From the NCBI GenBank assembly GCA_030704615.1, contig CM060733.1, positions 6,262,001 through 6,326,000 of the forward strand: a stretch of DNA of 64,000 nucleotides, in the 5' to 3' direction. The translations under genes and the position numbers were made by a program. This stretch comes from Takakia lepidozioides (Eukaryota > Streptophyta > Takakiopsida > Takakiales > Takakiaceae). The notes beneath the pieces are model-generated. The model did no database searches and was not told where the DNA came from. It saw only the letters and a list, made by a program, of their open reading frames with translations. Numbering within the stretch: position 1 is the stretch's first letter; each line of letters starts with the position of its first letter. This document shows positions 48,426 through 60,181 of this stretch, piece by piece.

Positions 48426-48931
48426 ACTACGCAAAGGGTTCAGCCACTTTTTCTTTCTTTTCTTTTTTCTTCGATTTTCTTCCAATTTGATCGAGACAGT
48501 TGCCACTAGAATATTTTGTTCATATTTTTAATGAATGACATGCCATGAATGAACGGTTTCATGGTCTTTAGGTCTGGAGTTCAACTTCTTGTGCATGCTT
48601 ATGAGGATATTACTATGCGTGCCACCCGGGTGATTCAGGGCTCAAATCCTGTTACCGCGATATTTATTGGACTACGCAAAGGGTTCAGCCCTTTTGACGC
48701 TTTACCCCTTTTTTTTTCTTTTTTCTTCGATTTACACTTCCAATTCGATCGAGACAGTTGCCACCAGAATATTCGGTCCATATTTTTCTAATGAATGACA
48801 TCCCATGGATGAACAGTTTCATGGTCTTTAGGTATGGAGTTCAACTTCTTGTGCATGCGTACGAGGATATTACGCTGAGTGCCACCCGGGTGATTCAGGG
48901 CTCAAATCTTGTTACTGTGATATTTATTAAT
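48426..48931. repeat. Tandem duplication, period 245 bp
   Basis: Two units begin actacgcaaagggttcagcc at 48426 and 48671. Both continue through gatcgagacagttgccac, aatgaatgacat, ggtttcatggtctttagg, gttcaacttcttgtgcatgc, gccacccgggtgattcaggg and ctcaaatc-tgttac. Differences are scattered substitutions and a short indel in the T-rich part. Confidence 0.92.
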
Positions 48932-50698
48932 AAACATTGTGTGATCTTCCACACTTTTACTCTCTATTCATAATTACTAGAGGGCAGGGCTTGCATGAAT
49001 TGCATTATTTGTTTTACTTAAATATTAATCTTCTTTGTATTTGTATTCGAGTTTCTAACTCATTTTACATTTTCACGTTTTTGTTTTTTGTGTTTTTTTC
49101 TACACCAAGAGGGGATAGTAGCAGTGTTTTTTTTCTTGAAATTTGGAAAATAAGAGGAGTGGCTACTGAGTTTTGCAAGAAATAGCCATATTTTCTGTTC
49201 ATCCACTGAAATTTGGATAGAATCATCGTCATCTGTACTTTCATCCATTTATATCATCCATATTTGACGAATTCATCCAAGGCCTATATTTTATTTGGAG
49301 AAGTTTGGCGATTTCATCCATGAGAAAATAGGGAATTTACGACAGAATATTCGATTGTTTTTGTGGTCGAAAAAGTGCGAAATTTCGCCAGAAATAAAAA
49401 CACTGCAACAGGGGAATAGTAGCCCTGATTAGTTTATCATAAAAAAATTGGGCAAAGCCCTTACAAATTATTCAGGATTACCTATTGGGGGAAAAAAATG
49501 AAAACCCCTAAAGCGCCAGAAGGCTTCACGTTGAGTGCTTGATTAGAAGAGGGGCAGTAGACAACTAACAAACAATAAAACTAATAAAATATAAATCCCA
49601 AGGCCGAGGAAGATAGTTATCTACGCCGGGCCACGAGGGTCGAGGTCAGCGGCTGGAAAGAACAGTCTCATCCGTTAGGTGATGGAGGTTCATCCACATG
49701 CAAGGGAGGAGAAGGGATGATGTCTGGAAGGGAAGGGTAGGGTACGGGGTTCGAACCCAGGACGGGGGGGGTGGGTAGGAGGAAGAAGAAGGCCGAAAAC
49801 GATCTCGCTCGAAACGAAGGTAGATAGATAGGAGGCCGGGCTGCAGCTTCCTGCTCTCTGTCTGCTTCATCGCATCGCTGCGTGTGGCGGTGCATCGCCG
49901 CGCACATCTCCATCCGCATTTGAGGTTAGGTATCTGCGCTTAGGGCAGTTGGCCGACCATGGCGCATGAATGCTGCAGGTAGAAGGGAGGAAGGAAGTGG
50001 TGAGGATCGAGGGGGAATTGGCAGGGGTTGTTGGCAGCATTCTGCGATTTGTTGGTGAGCAGGCGTGTTGACCTAGGTTAGTAGCGAATCTTAACTGTGT
50101 GGCAGATCTGGCATTACCGCTTGGTGTGCGCTTTGTATTTTGTTTCCTGGCTGTTGCGGAGTTGGTGCTTGCATTTGCATTCTCGCGCTGGTTTATGTGA
50201 AGATGGCCGTGGTCGTGATTGTGCGATCGGTTTGGGGATGCTTTGGAGGTTCTGTGGTGCTGTGAGCTTGTGCGTCTACTTTCTTTGCGTGAGATTTAGG
50301 TTTTCATGTTTATCTTTTTCGTTTGCTGGTACGGGAACATTGTCCCGAAGTCATCCGCGCTATCCTCGAATTTTCTTAGGGTAGTGGCTGGTAGTTCTCT
50401 CACCAAGTTAGTGATGAAGAGAGGTTCGATACTGCGAGATTAACGCATTGGTTTTCAGCATGGGTCTGACAGAGTTTCATTGTCATACTTGCAGTTAGCG
50501 CAATGAGCTTCATATGTTATCTGTCTGCAGGGATGCCGTGCTCGTTTGTCAGGTCTGATCCAATTTAGGAAGTGGGTAAGGAAGCAGTTTTACCTGCCAC
50601 CTCTGACAGGGAGACGGTTTCATTTACTTCTTAGATGTTTACGTTCCCAGGAATGTCTTGTTTGGTTGTCAGATTCCACCCAATTGAGGCTGAGGAGC
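48932..50698. other. Intergenic and BAG6-like leader, no other gene recognised
   Basis: The stretch 48932-49500 is AT-rich and non-coding. A ggttcgaaccc word at 49747 matches a pol III B box and might mark a SINE or tRNA relic, but no A box or cloverleaf is found. From about 49950 onward GC rises, as expected for the promoter and leader of the gene starting at 50699. Confidence 0.4.
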
Positions 50699-53600
50699 AT
50701 GGAAACCAATCATGAAAGCAGCGGTGGTACTGAAAGTGGTGGCGAGGGGTCCGCAGAGATGGTTGAAATAAAAATCAAGACTCTTGACTCCAAAAGTTAT
50801 ACTCTTCGAGTTGGAAAAAACGTAAGTTTTTCCATGAGTGATGTTCCTTTTGTACTATTATTGACTGTTATGTTTCTGTAGTGATGGTGTTGGATGTCCT
50901 ACCTGTTTGACAGATTCGAAATGTTGCAGGGTACCTACCTGTTAGTGTGGTTGGTGGGTGTGCGGAGCTGTGTGTGTGTTTACATCTCTGTGAACGGTGA
51001 TGTGCTTGTGGGCTTGTGTGCCCGGGTTCTAAGTTTTGGTTGTTACTATTGAAACTCACAAGTAATGTGGTCATAATAGGTGATGCAAATAGCGATTTCG
51101 TATCCTGAGTGCCAGTGAGTAGGTCACATGTGATAGCTCACAAAGATAGCCTGTGGTATTCCTGCATGGGCTCCTCATTGAGTTTCTTGGAGAATTACTT
51201 TTACTATTTCAGTAATTCTTAATGTGTTGAAGGCTTGAAGGGAAGTAGGGGATTTTGAAGGGTCCACTTGTTTGAGAATCTTTTTTTGGGCTGGGTGCTT
51301 GTGCTGCAGATGCCAGTGCCTGCCTTGAAGGAGCAACTAGCCTCAGTTGTCGGGGTGCCTGCAGACAACCAGAGGCTGATTTGTCGGGGCAAGGTCTTGA
51401 AAGATGATCAGTTGCTGTCAGCCTACAGTATCCTATTTGAGCCACCCTATAGTTGTGGGAACTTCTGTTGCAATTTCTAGACGGTGACAAAGTCCTGAAT
51501 TTGGATGTTATGCTCAACACTTCTCTATCAGTGATGGATGCTGTACACAAGCTGTCTCCTTTGCCTTTGTCGTTGGTACGGTTGTGACAGAATGCTTGAC
51601 CTGCAGCCGTGGTTGTGCATGTGCTGGGTGCTGAATCCTCTGTGCTTATTACTCTCATCTTCTGAGCAATTGGCATCCATGTTGGGGTTTGACCCAATAT
51701 GGGCTCAGTTTTATGGTCGTTGTCCTTAAAACAAGATTTACCAGATGTGGAGGATGGTCACACATTGCATTTGGTTGCCAGGCCGACACCACCACCAGCT
51801 ACAGTTGGTCCAAGTACTTCTGGTGCTGAAGGTCAATCATTCAGACTACGATACACTTAATTGCTCGTGTATTGAGATGGAGAGGGTTGTGTGTACAAAT
51901 AGGTTGCAAGAGATGTTAAGAAGCATGTGGGTTGGCAGGTTCAGCAGGTGTTTCGGACGCGGCGCTGGCACCACCTCGAAATAGGGCTGGCCATGTCTCA
52001 CACAGTCTGCTAATGGGAACTATAAACATTCCAGATAATGGAGAAGGGGGTCTGCCCGATTTGAATCGGGTACAAACATGCCACCTTTACTACTTTATGG
52101 TACTCACAGTCTGCTCTCCTACCCCTCCCTCTCACTTTCACATCTGTGGAAGCCGGAGGTAGGGCTATGCCTGCAAGGCTGTGGTAAACAGAGTTTAGTA
52201 AGTATAGGTGTGCCTTCTCTGAACCTAGGTAGGGAACTCCAGTGATTTAAGTGTTCTTCCCGCATTGGGATACTTGCAGTCCTTTGGAGGCTTGTCAGGT
52301 GAGAGCCCACTCATGTCAGTACCTATACTAGTTCAACCATGGGGATCATGTCAGCCAATTAGATGAAGACTGCACTCTTCTATGCAGCCAGGGGTTGTTT
52401 TCCATACATCATGGATATGGTGTCCTCTCCTGGGATCTAGTTACGATGTTTGTAAATAGAACAGTGTCTGCTTTTCACTGTTCAATACTCAAAAGAATAT
52501 TTGGCGAAATCTGCTGTCCTCTAGATTGGACTATTTGAAAGTGCACTATGAGCAACAGAAACCGCTGTGTCTGTCTGTGTCATGTTCGTTTAATCTTATT
52601 AAGTTGTAGCAATAGAGAGAAAGTGCTTTGATCAATGATGTGCTTGTGCCATGCAGATAATATCTGCAGTGCTCAACTCGGTGGGTATTGCAAATGTGGT
52701 TCCTGTGCATGCTGGTGCTGGCAATCCAAACTCCATCACACTGGTGAGTAGCTGGCTCTGTTGTAAAATCTTTTCTATCTATTGGATAAGTGGAGACTGC
52801 ATTGTTGAGGTCACCAAGGCTGTGTTGGTGGTGGGTAGGGTGTGTTACCTGGACGAGCATCAGAGGCAGGTGAGGGTCAAGGAGGTGAGGGTGGACCGGC
52901 TGTGGGAGAGCAAGGTACCGGAGCTAGGGAGTTGGAACTGCAAATTGATGCATTATATGGCATACCTTCCAATGCTGCAGCTGCTGCTGGGCCCGCTCCA
53001 TTTCGGGTGGTCCAGCAACCCATGGTTTGTATTCTCTATCCATAAGTTAGATGTTCTGAGTTACATTTCAGTAGTGTTTTTATTGCTGTGATTGGGTGTG
53101 AATGTATAATCCCCCTGATTTGTTCAGGTAGATAATGTTGTAAGCATTTTTCAGCATGTCTAGAATGGATGTTATATATCGAACAAGTCTCCAAATGTTA
53201 TTATTCCATCATGTTTATTATTTTTTTCCAGGTTGTCCCTGACGCTTTGACAACTATGTCCCAGTATCTGGACCGTCTGGAGCAGGCCTTTGCATCACAT
53301 GGTAAGCAATCTTTCATACTGCCTTGTTCTCTTGATTATGTGACAATTACTCACAGTTCTGATGTCACTTGTGCATTTAAATAAACATTTACTAAAGTCT
53401 CCTGCTCTGTCTCCAGATACTGTGAGACCTCAAACCACACAAGTGCAGCCTCCTAGAGAGGCTGATGTGGCCAATGGGGCACGCTTAGCTTTGGATTCAG
53501 ACAGGCGGCTGCCTACACCTGCTGCATTGGGTGCATTGGTTCGCCGTGTGCACCACCTCTTGAATGATCAGGCCGGCTCCGCTCTTGCTGTAAGTTCTTT

Positions 53601-56600
53601 TGTCCCAATTAGAGGCTTTCTAACAACCTGCAGACGTAACTGAAAGTTTTGTCTAAGTTTGTGTGAGAAAGTTTTCCTGATGGTTTATAGACCTGTAAAG
53701 GTGGTTTGTCCAAGTTTTAGGAATGACCCTTGTGCCCTAGAACCTGTTTGTATGATTTTATCTGTCTGTATTTAGACCATGTGGCTATCTATGTGGCTAT
53801 CTAATAGTTTATCTTCATTGGTTACTTGTCAAATGTGAGTGCATGGTTTACTAGGCTCTCATATCAAAATACTTTATCTCTGCTTATTCTTACTTCATGT
53901 GGCTTCGTGCTTCTGCCAGCATCTTGCTGATCAACTGGAAAATGAGCCCACATTAGTTGATGCCGCAGCCCGGGGGGAAGTACAAAGCGCAGCCTTGCGA
54001 GATGGGAATATGATGCACCAAATAGGAGCACTGCTACTGGAGCTTGGCCGCACCACTCTGACTTTGCGCATGGGACAATCTTCTGTGAGTTGTCTGAGTT
54101 TCAGTGGAGGTGTTGATGAGAATATATCTCTGAGTTTGTTGCTGTATGTATGGTGCCTTAGCTGGTGTACAGGAAACCACCACAGCTGGGTTTTGAAGTC
54201 AATTGTGTGCATGCTCATGTGCAGGCTGAGTCTGTTGTGAATGCGGGCCCTGCTATCTTCATTTCTCCAGCAGGACCCAATCCCATGATGGTGCAGGTAA
54301 ACGAAATGTTTTAAGTCTTCACATGAATTTGTTATATTGTACTGATATAGGTTTTCCTTGTGAACTGCCAACTCAGAGTGGAAGCTGGGATGCCTCTTAC
54401 TTAGTAACCATTCTTGCATGCTGCAGCCTGTACCATTTCAGACGCTGGGTGCTTTGCCTGTTGGAACACCCCAGCCACCTGGTGGTGTTTTGGGTCCTTC
54501 ACCAGGTGTTGGTGGAGGGCCCAGAAGTATTAACATTCATATCCATACCAATGACCTTGGGCATCCATCTGCTTCTCCCTCCCCTTCTCCCTCCTCTTCC
54601 CCACAGCAGCCACCTCCTCGAGCTCTTGTTGGCATATCTTCGGGTACACCTGGCATTACTATGCGCCAGATTCTCGAGCGGACAGACAATGGTGGCGTTA
54701 CAGCAGCGCCAGCTCCTGATCCAGGCCTCACTGTGCGCCAGATTATTGAGCGTGCTGAGGCGGCTACTGGCACTACTACTGCCACATCGCCAGCCGGAGT
54801 GCAAGGTGCCTTGATGACGTTTGACGAGCATGGTGCCATGCGTCTTGTCCCTGTGCGCGCCCGCACAGGTGCCTCTCCTGGGCACCCTCGGGCTCCGTCA
54901 GAAGGTGGCAACATCTTCCATCCCTTGCTGTCTAGATTCCAACACCAACTCAGTGCCCGGCCCTCCTCAGCTGCTCCACCAACTGTGCCGCCTGTACCAC
55001 ACCCTGTAGTCACTGCAACTGCTGAAATTTCAAGGCAACCCGGTCCTGCAACTGACAATCAGCCAGGTGAGAAAAGACAGCCTTTATTAGCCTGGAGAGT
55101 GCTTATGAGGGGAAGCATGTCTGGCCAGGGTCTTGATGGAAAGTACTTGCAGGAGTTGCAGGAGAAGGTGGTCTGCCAGGGCAGGGAGGTGGAGGGGTGG
55201 ATGTAGCAAGTTTGGTCACATCAGTGGCACCTTTTCTGCACCACCTTGCTGAAGCTTTTCAGCAAGCCCAATCTCAGCTGCCTCATCAAGAGGTGCTTCC
55301 TCCACATTCTTCCGATGTAATGAGCACACTTGTACCTCCTTGGTATGAGAACTAACACCGATGTACTTGTGTTAGCAGTCCAACCAGCAGCCAAGCACAG
55401 AAGCTGATGTAAGACAAGCAGAAGATTCACAGCTAACTAGTGACTCAGTGGAGGGCGGAGCTCAACAGCTCACGGGAGATCTTGGAGGCGCAAGCATGGA
55501 GGTGGATGGCACAGGTGGGGATAATGAAATAGCAGCCACGAGTGCCAGGTCTTTTGCAAGGGAGAACTCGCAAGCAGAGGAAACCGGTGGCACTAGTGGG
55601 GCAAGTGGTGTTACTCCACCTGTTGGTCTAGGGCTTGGAGGCCTTCAGCCTCTTCCAGCCAGGGTGAGTGCTTATTTTTGGCACTGCTGTAAGCTCGAGA
55701 CCACCCTTCACATGTTAGTATCTTCTCAGTATTGTGGCTCGCCATAGGTCTAGAGGGCATAGCCACTTAGACCAAGCCAGGCAGAGCAGTTTAATTTTCG
55801 AATGAAATTTCTTAACAGAATTTCTTGAAGATGCTGACAGTTTTGATTAGCTTTACCTGCTGAGTGCTAGCATCACGGCTGATTTCCTGGTACTTCTGGA
55901 GAAGTGGCAGAAACTCGGTACAAAGAGTTTGTACAATCGTAAGCCCATGAAGTGGAGCATAGTTGTATGTGTGATCTACAGCCACTGTTGGGAGCTGATG
56001 AGCTCAAGGGGAAGTGAAATGGTCTGAGACTTTATGAATACAATGTTAAGACAGCACTCTCTATGTTGCGCTAGCTTAGGTTTTAACTTGGACTAGTGTG
56101 ACATCTGTTTGGGTCACCTTGAAATGAAGTTGCTATTCTAGACATGCTTTGAGCATATGTATCGAGCGACAATGACAAAATGTATCGAGTGAAGGTTTGA
56201 GTTGACAGTTAGAAGAATGCACCCAATTGATGGGCAGTGTCATCTGTGGCTGCTAGGCAAGGAGGCGGCGGCAACAGCAACAGCAAGTTGAGGAACAACA
56301 GCGCCAGGCTGGACAGACAGTACTGCACAATCTTGTGGCACAGCTGGAGCGGCCAAGTGATACCTCCAGCCACAACAGGAGAATCAGGGCCACCCCGGTG
56401 CTCAACAGCTTATTAAGAGCTGCAGGGGGTCACAGCGACTCTGAACCAATGGGAGGGGGGGTCCTGGGGCAGCTCATGCGCAGCCCTGCCATTGAGACCT
56501 TGGTGCAACAAGTGATGGATGGAGTGGGTGAGGCTGGAGTGACTGGTGGCAGTCACCGTGGGACTGGAGCAGGTGGTTTGTCAGGTTTAATGGAGCACAT

Positions 56601-57748
56601 GATGCCAGTTATGTCGCAAATGCTTGGTGGTGGTGGGCCTCCTCCCTTAATACCTCCTCCTGCAATTGCCACCAGTTCGAGGCCTCATGGGGAAGGTGGA
56701 GCAGCAGGGGATAATGTTGGAGTCCAAGCAACTGAATCAGAAAGATGGAAGGATGCTTTGACTGAGGTGATGCAGTACGGCTGCTTTGATGTTGAAAATG
56801 TGCTGCATTCTGCATGTCTCCAGCCTCGGTGTGTGGTCCATATGTGACTGGACATTAGCCTTGTTTTTTATCCTGTGCCACGGGCTCTTGGTGACTCTCA
56901 GAGGGGCAATTCTTGTTTATATTTTAAAGCTTGGTGGCTTTAATTCTTGCTTTCATTGCTTTGAAAGCATGGTGTGGTGAAGGTTGGATTTGCTCCGTTG
57001 TTACAGGATGAGGTAGCAGGATGGACTGAAACAATGGCAACTGATGAGGAGCAGCAACAATCCATGCCACCGCAACGGCCTTTCAGCGATGTATACTCCC
57101 GTGGATCACATGTTGCTAAGCGGCAGAAGGTGTGTTCAGTGCGACTGGTGTCGATTGTAAGTGTTTATTTGCACATAACAAGCAGTGATGTGGTGTAACG
57201 GATTCAGGGGATTGTGACCCATGCAAAGTTTGTGTCTTATGTGGGATGCAGACTGAGATGGAGGCCACTGCACAGAAGCTGGAGAATGGAGAAGCTGCAA
57301 AGGAGGTGGTGAGAAGCGTGGCTGAGGCGGCAACTGCACGCGTGCCAGGCAATAATGGTGCCACAAATAGCAATGAGGACTTGGCCCAGCAGGTGGCAGA
57401 GACAGAAGGACTGGCTGATGTAAGTGGTGTGTCATCCTGCGGTCATAGAAATGATCATTTAGTTCTGAAGGAGGCTGTAATGCATACATATATGGGAGTG
57501 GTGGGGCATGGGATAGAATGGGGAAACAAGAGTGAGTGCTTGCTTGCTTCATTTTCCTTTAAAGGGTATGGTGATGGATGGGTGCATCCTGCGTATGGCA
57601 GGCATACATGGCTGTGCTGTTCCATGACCTTGCTGCACGGGTGGCAGCAGACCTCGATTTTGGCGATGGCTCCAGATTCCCGCATGCAGCCCGAATCTTC
57701 CAACACCAGTCGCAGGCGTCCACGCAACCAACTGGAGGGCGACACTGA
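50699..57748 (+). CDS. BAG6: BAG6-like protein with N-terminal ubiquitin-like domain
   Basis: Seventeen exons: 50699-50821, 51310-51427, 51745-51831, 51939-52069, 52657-52747, 52870-53024, 53232-53301, 53417-53589, 53920-54084, 54225-54296, 54427-55066, 55162-55316, 55379-55663, 56257-56766, 57007-57129, 57252-57419 and 57602-57748. Phases close, giving about 1070 aa. The ubiquitin-like domain occupies about 20-95 (VEIKIKTLDSKSYTLRVG, LICRGKVLKDDQLLSAY, NVEDGHTLHLVARP). A middle region has PVVPDALTTMSQYLDRLEQAF and RRVHHLLNDQAGSALA. Then come low-complexity Pro/Gly/Ser/Ala segments with two RQI-ER motifs, a Gln/Arg-rich segment and the C-terminal MAVLFHDLAARVAADLDFGDGSRF. This fits plant homologues of BAG6/Scythe, which act in sorting and degrading mislocalised proteins. 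The 52747 donor (gtagct) was chosen over the stronger gtgagt at 52744 because only it keeps phase. Confidence 0.88.
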
Positions 57749-58763
57749 TTGGCTGCGCCTGTCCTGATGGCTGCAAATTATTGGCGGTGCAGATTGTAGG
57801 AGAAAGACTAGGCAGGCGTGTCCCATCAATGCCAGCAGCAGCAGCAGCTTGAGAGCTTGGTCTGGACATAACAAAGCCTGTCTATTTATTTGTTTGGAGT
57901 GGGGAGTATTTCAACACAGTGTACACGAACCGAAGGAGTTTAGATTGAGAGCTGGCTACTAGCTTGATCAACCTTGTTGGTCGATGTGCTCTACCGACAA
58001 GGTGGATTTTCCAGCTTTTTGAGCTTTGGCTTTGAGGCGCAATGGCTTGTTATTAAAGTCGGAGTCAGTTCAACACATGGCTTGACGCATACCCTACAGC
58101 GTAATTCTCGCAAGATGCTAGACCTATTTGATAGGATACCCACTTGAGGGCCCCTGCCCTTCCCCCACTCCTCTCTCTCTCTCCCCCTAGATTACAATGT
58201 TTTTGATATGTCTTGTTAAGTACTGTCAAAACAATTCTGCCGTGCAAATCCTCAACAAATTCTGAAGCAGACCTCATACTGGGGCTGTCGATTTAGCTGT
58301 TGCCTATGTCCACTGCTCTAGCAGTCTGAGTCTCCTTGTATCTGTTTGGTGATGCATGATCTAGACAACTGATTGCAAACCTCGTGGATTCCTGGAGGGG
58401 CTGGAGGCAGATTTACTGCTTTTTGAGGGATGGTTTGCAGGAGTGTCAAGGCCATTGCTTACACATGAGCAACGCAGTTTTGCACAAATGCATGGACCTT
58501 GTGCACATTCTGGAGTGTTAGCTATCAAACAAGAGAGGTTTGAATAGAAATCTAATAATGCATATATACACCAAATGCACCACAGCAGGACATGTTTGTG
58601 TTAAGGTGGCCCTCCATCCTCACATTCATCTGTCACCCCATTCCATTGTGCCCGGCATGCACTTACCATAAGGCCTTTGCTGTTGGCTGAGTTTATTGGC
58701 TCTTCCTCAGAAGACCTGAACCTTGCCCACTTAATACCTACCTTACCTTCACTTGCAATAGAG

Positions 58764-58769
<6 letters not shown>
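57749..58769. other. BAG6-like 3' flank with a hairpin
   Basis: The 3' UTR probably occupies the first few hundred bases. An 11 bp stem (accttgttggt at 57971-57981 with accgacaaggt at 57993-58003, one G-T pair) encloses an 11-base loop. No gene is recognised in the rest. Confidence 0.5.

Positions 58770-58820
<51 letters not shown>
58770..58820. repeat. CT dinucleotide microsatellite, about 25 units
   Basis: An uninterrupted ct run of about 50 bases. Such a long perfect run is likely to be length-variable between individuals. Confidence 0.98.
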
Positions 58821-58823
<3 letters not shown>

Positions 58824-59914
58824 TAGGCATTTTTGCGCCTAATAATTATTTAAACCAAACAGACTGCTTTAGGCACGTTTCTCAAACCATTTCTTAGAGG
58901 AAACTGTGTGTAGATGTCTTGCAAATCTGCGCATTGAAAATGAGGATATCCCTGATCTCAATGTGGTGGACGAGGAGATCACGATGATTAGCGAGGAGGA
59001 TGAATATGATGACATTGTCCTGACATTGTCGAGTCCATGCAAATGCCTTTTGGAGTTACATGGAGCTCTCGCAGATAGATTGGGATTTGTAGGAAGTTAT
59101 TCCCACACGCATATATTTGTATTGAATTTTCGTTCAATGAAATTTTCATCTTATTACAAACAACATGAGAAGAGGCTTGAAAGTTTTTTGCTCGAATTTC
59201 CGAACAATTAAGCCAAAATCTGAAAATTTCCCAGAATGCGGTAGGCACTTATTATCACCTAAACAAGGGACGGTACTACATAATTCTCTTGAGACACCTT
59301 AGGTTTATCCATTCATGATACCTCCCGAAAGCACATATTATAGTGTCTCTTGACCCCCAAGGGCTACTCCCTTCCAGCGGGAAGGTGGACACCTTTGTGA
59401 CACCAATCCGTGGATTGGACGCATAACCACTTCCAAGATGGTATGTGCCGAGGGCTATAACTTGGTTACCTCAATTTTATCACGGTGAGTCCAATCATGT
59501 TGAGTTCCCTTCAGATTTATCCCTTCACACGTTGGCATGCATGGTGAAGGACAGTAGAATGAAGAGGGTACACAGTGTGTTGGTCCTCTTGTAGAGAGAG
59601 ACTATGCAACATGTGCAAGTCAACGAAGAAAATGTGGTCAAATGACCTTATACAGTTCCAAGGCTCCAAATGGTGTGTTGTGTTGAGTCATGCCCCTTAC
59701 TCTCACCTCAGCGTAGCCCGTGAGCCTGGGAGATGAGCTCACGCTTTAGCTTGGAAGCGTCAGCGAAAGGTTGTGGAGAAGTAGGGCCTATAGGCGAGAA
59801 TGGCAGATAGAGGGCCAATTACCGTGAAAACATCACATGGTTAACATGTCTGTAGAAAAAGAGGAGAGACAAGCATGACATAAATGTAGAATGATGGACA
59901 ACCTTCACTTGAAT
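58821..59914. other. No gene recognised
   Basis: A forward frame at 58906-59211 starts with an acidic stretch (DEEITMISEEDEYDD). It has no recognised homology and no splice context. The rest is non-coding as far as I can see. Confidence 0.35.
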
Positions 59915-60181
59915 TCATATAATAAAGCTTGCAATCAATCGCAGGACATTTTCAAATGTATTAGTGTGTCCTACTTGTACAAAACTTTCGTGAAAAGTAG
60001 GAAGACCACCAAGGTAAGTGGACATAATCCCAAAGAGTTCATTACATGAGATGTCCCGCTGCAGAAGAGTATCAACTTCATTGAAACCTAGTGTAAAGTA
60101 AAAATGAGGGCCATGTTTCACCCACCAGGACAGATCTCCGTGTTCCCTCTTCAACATCCAACCCGTTAGTCCTAGTTTCAA
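59915..60181 (-). mobile_element. Possible Copia-type gag fragment
   Basis: A minus-strand frame reads REHGDLSWWVKHGPHF, FTLGFNEVDTLLQRD, IMSTYLGGLPTFHESFVQ and TNTFENVLRL. The LGGLP-ESFV, TFE-V-L pattern resembles the UBN2-type gag of Ty1/Copia retrotransposons in plants. No protease, integrase or reverse transcriptase blocks are seen nearby. The call rests on this pattern only. Confidence 0.3.

Noticed and set aside
49740-49765. Possible tRNA or SINE from a perfect pol III B-box word (ggttcgaaccc)
   Set aside because: Neither strand shows an A box at the right distance, the T-stem pairs poorly and no acceptor stem can be formed.
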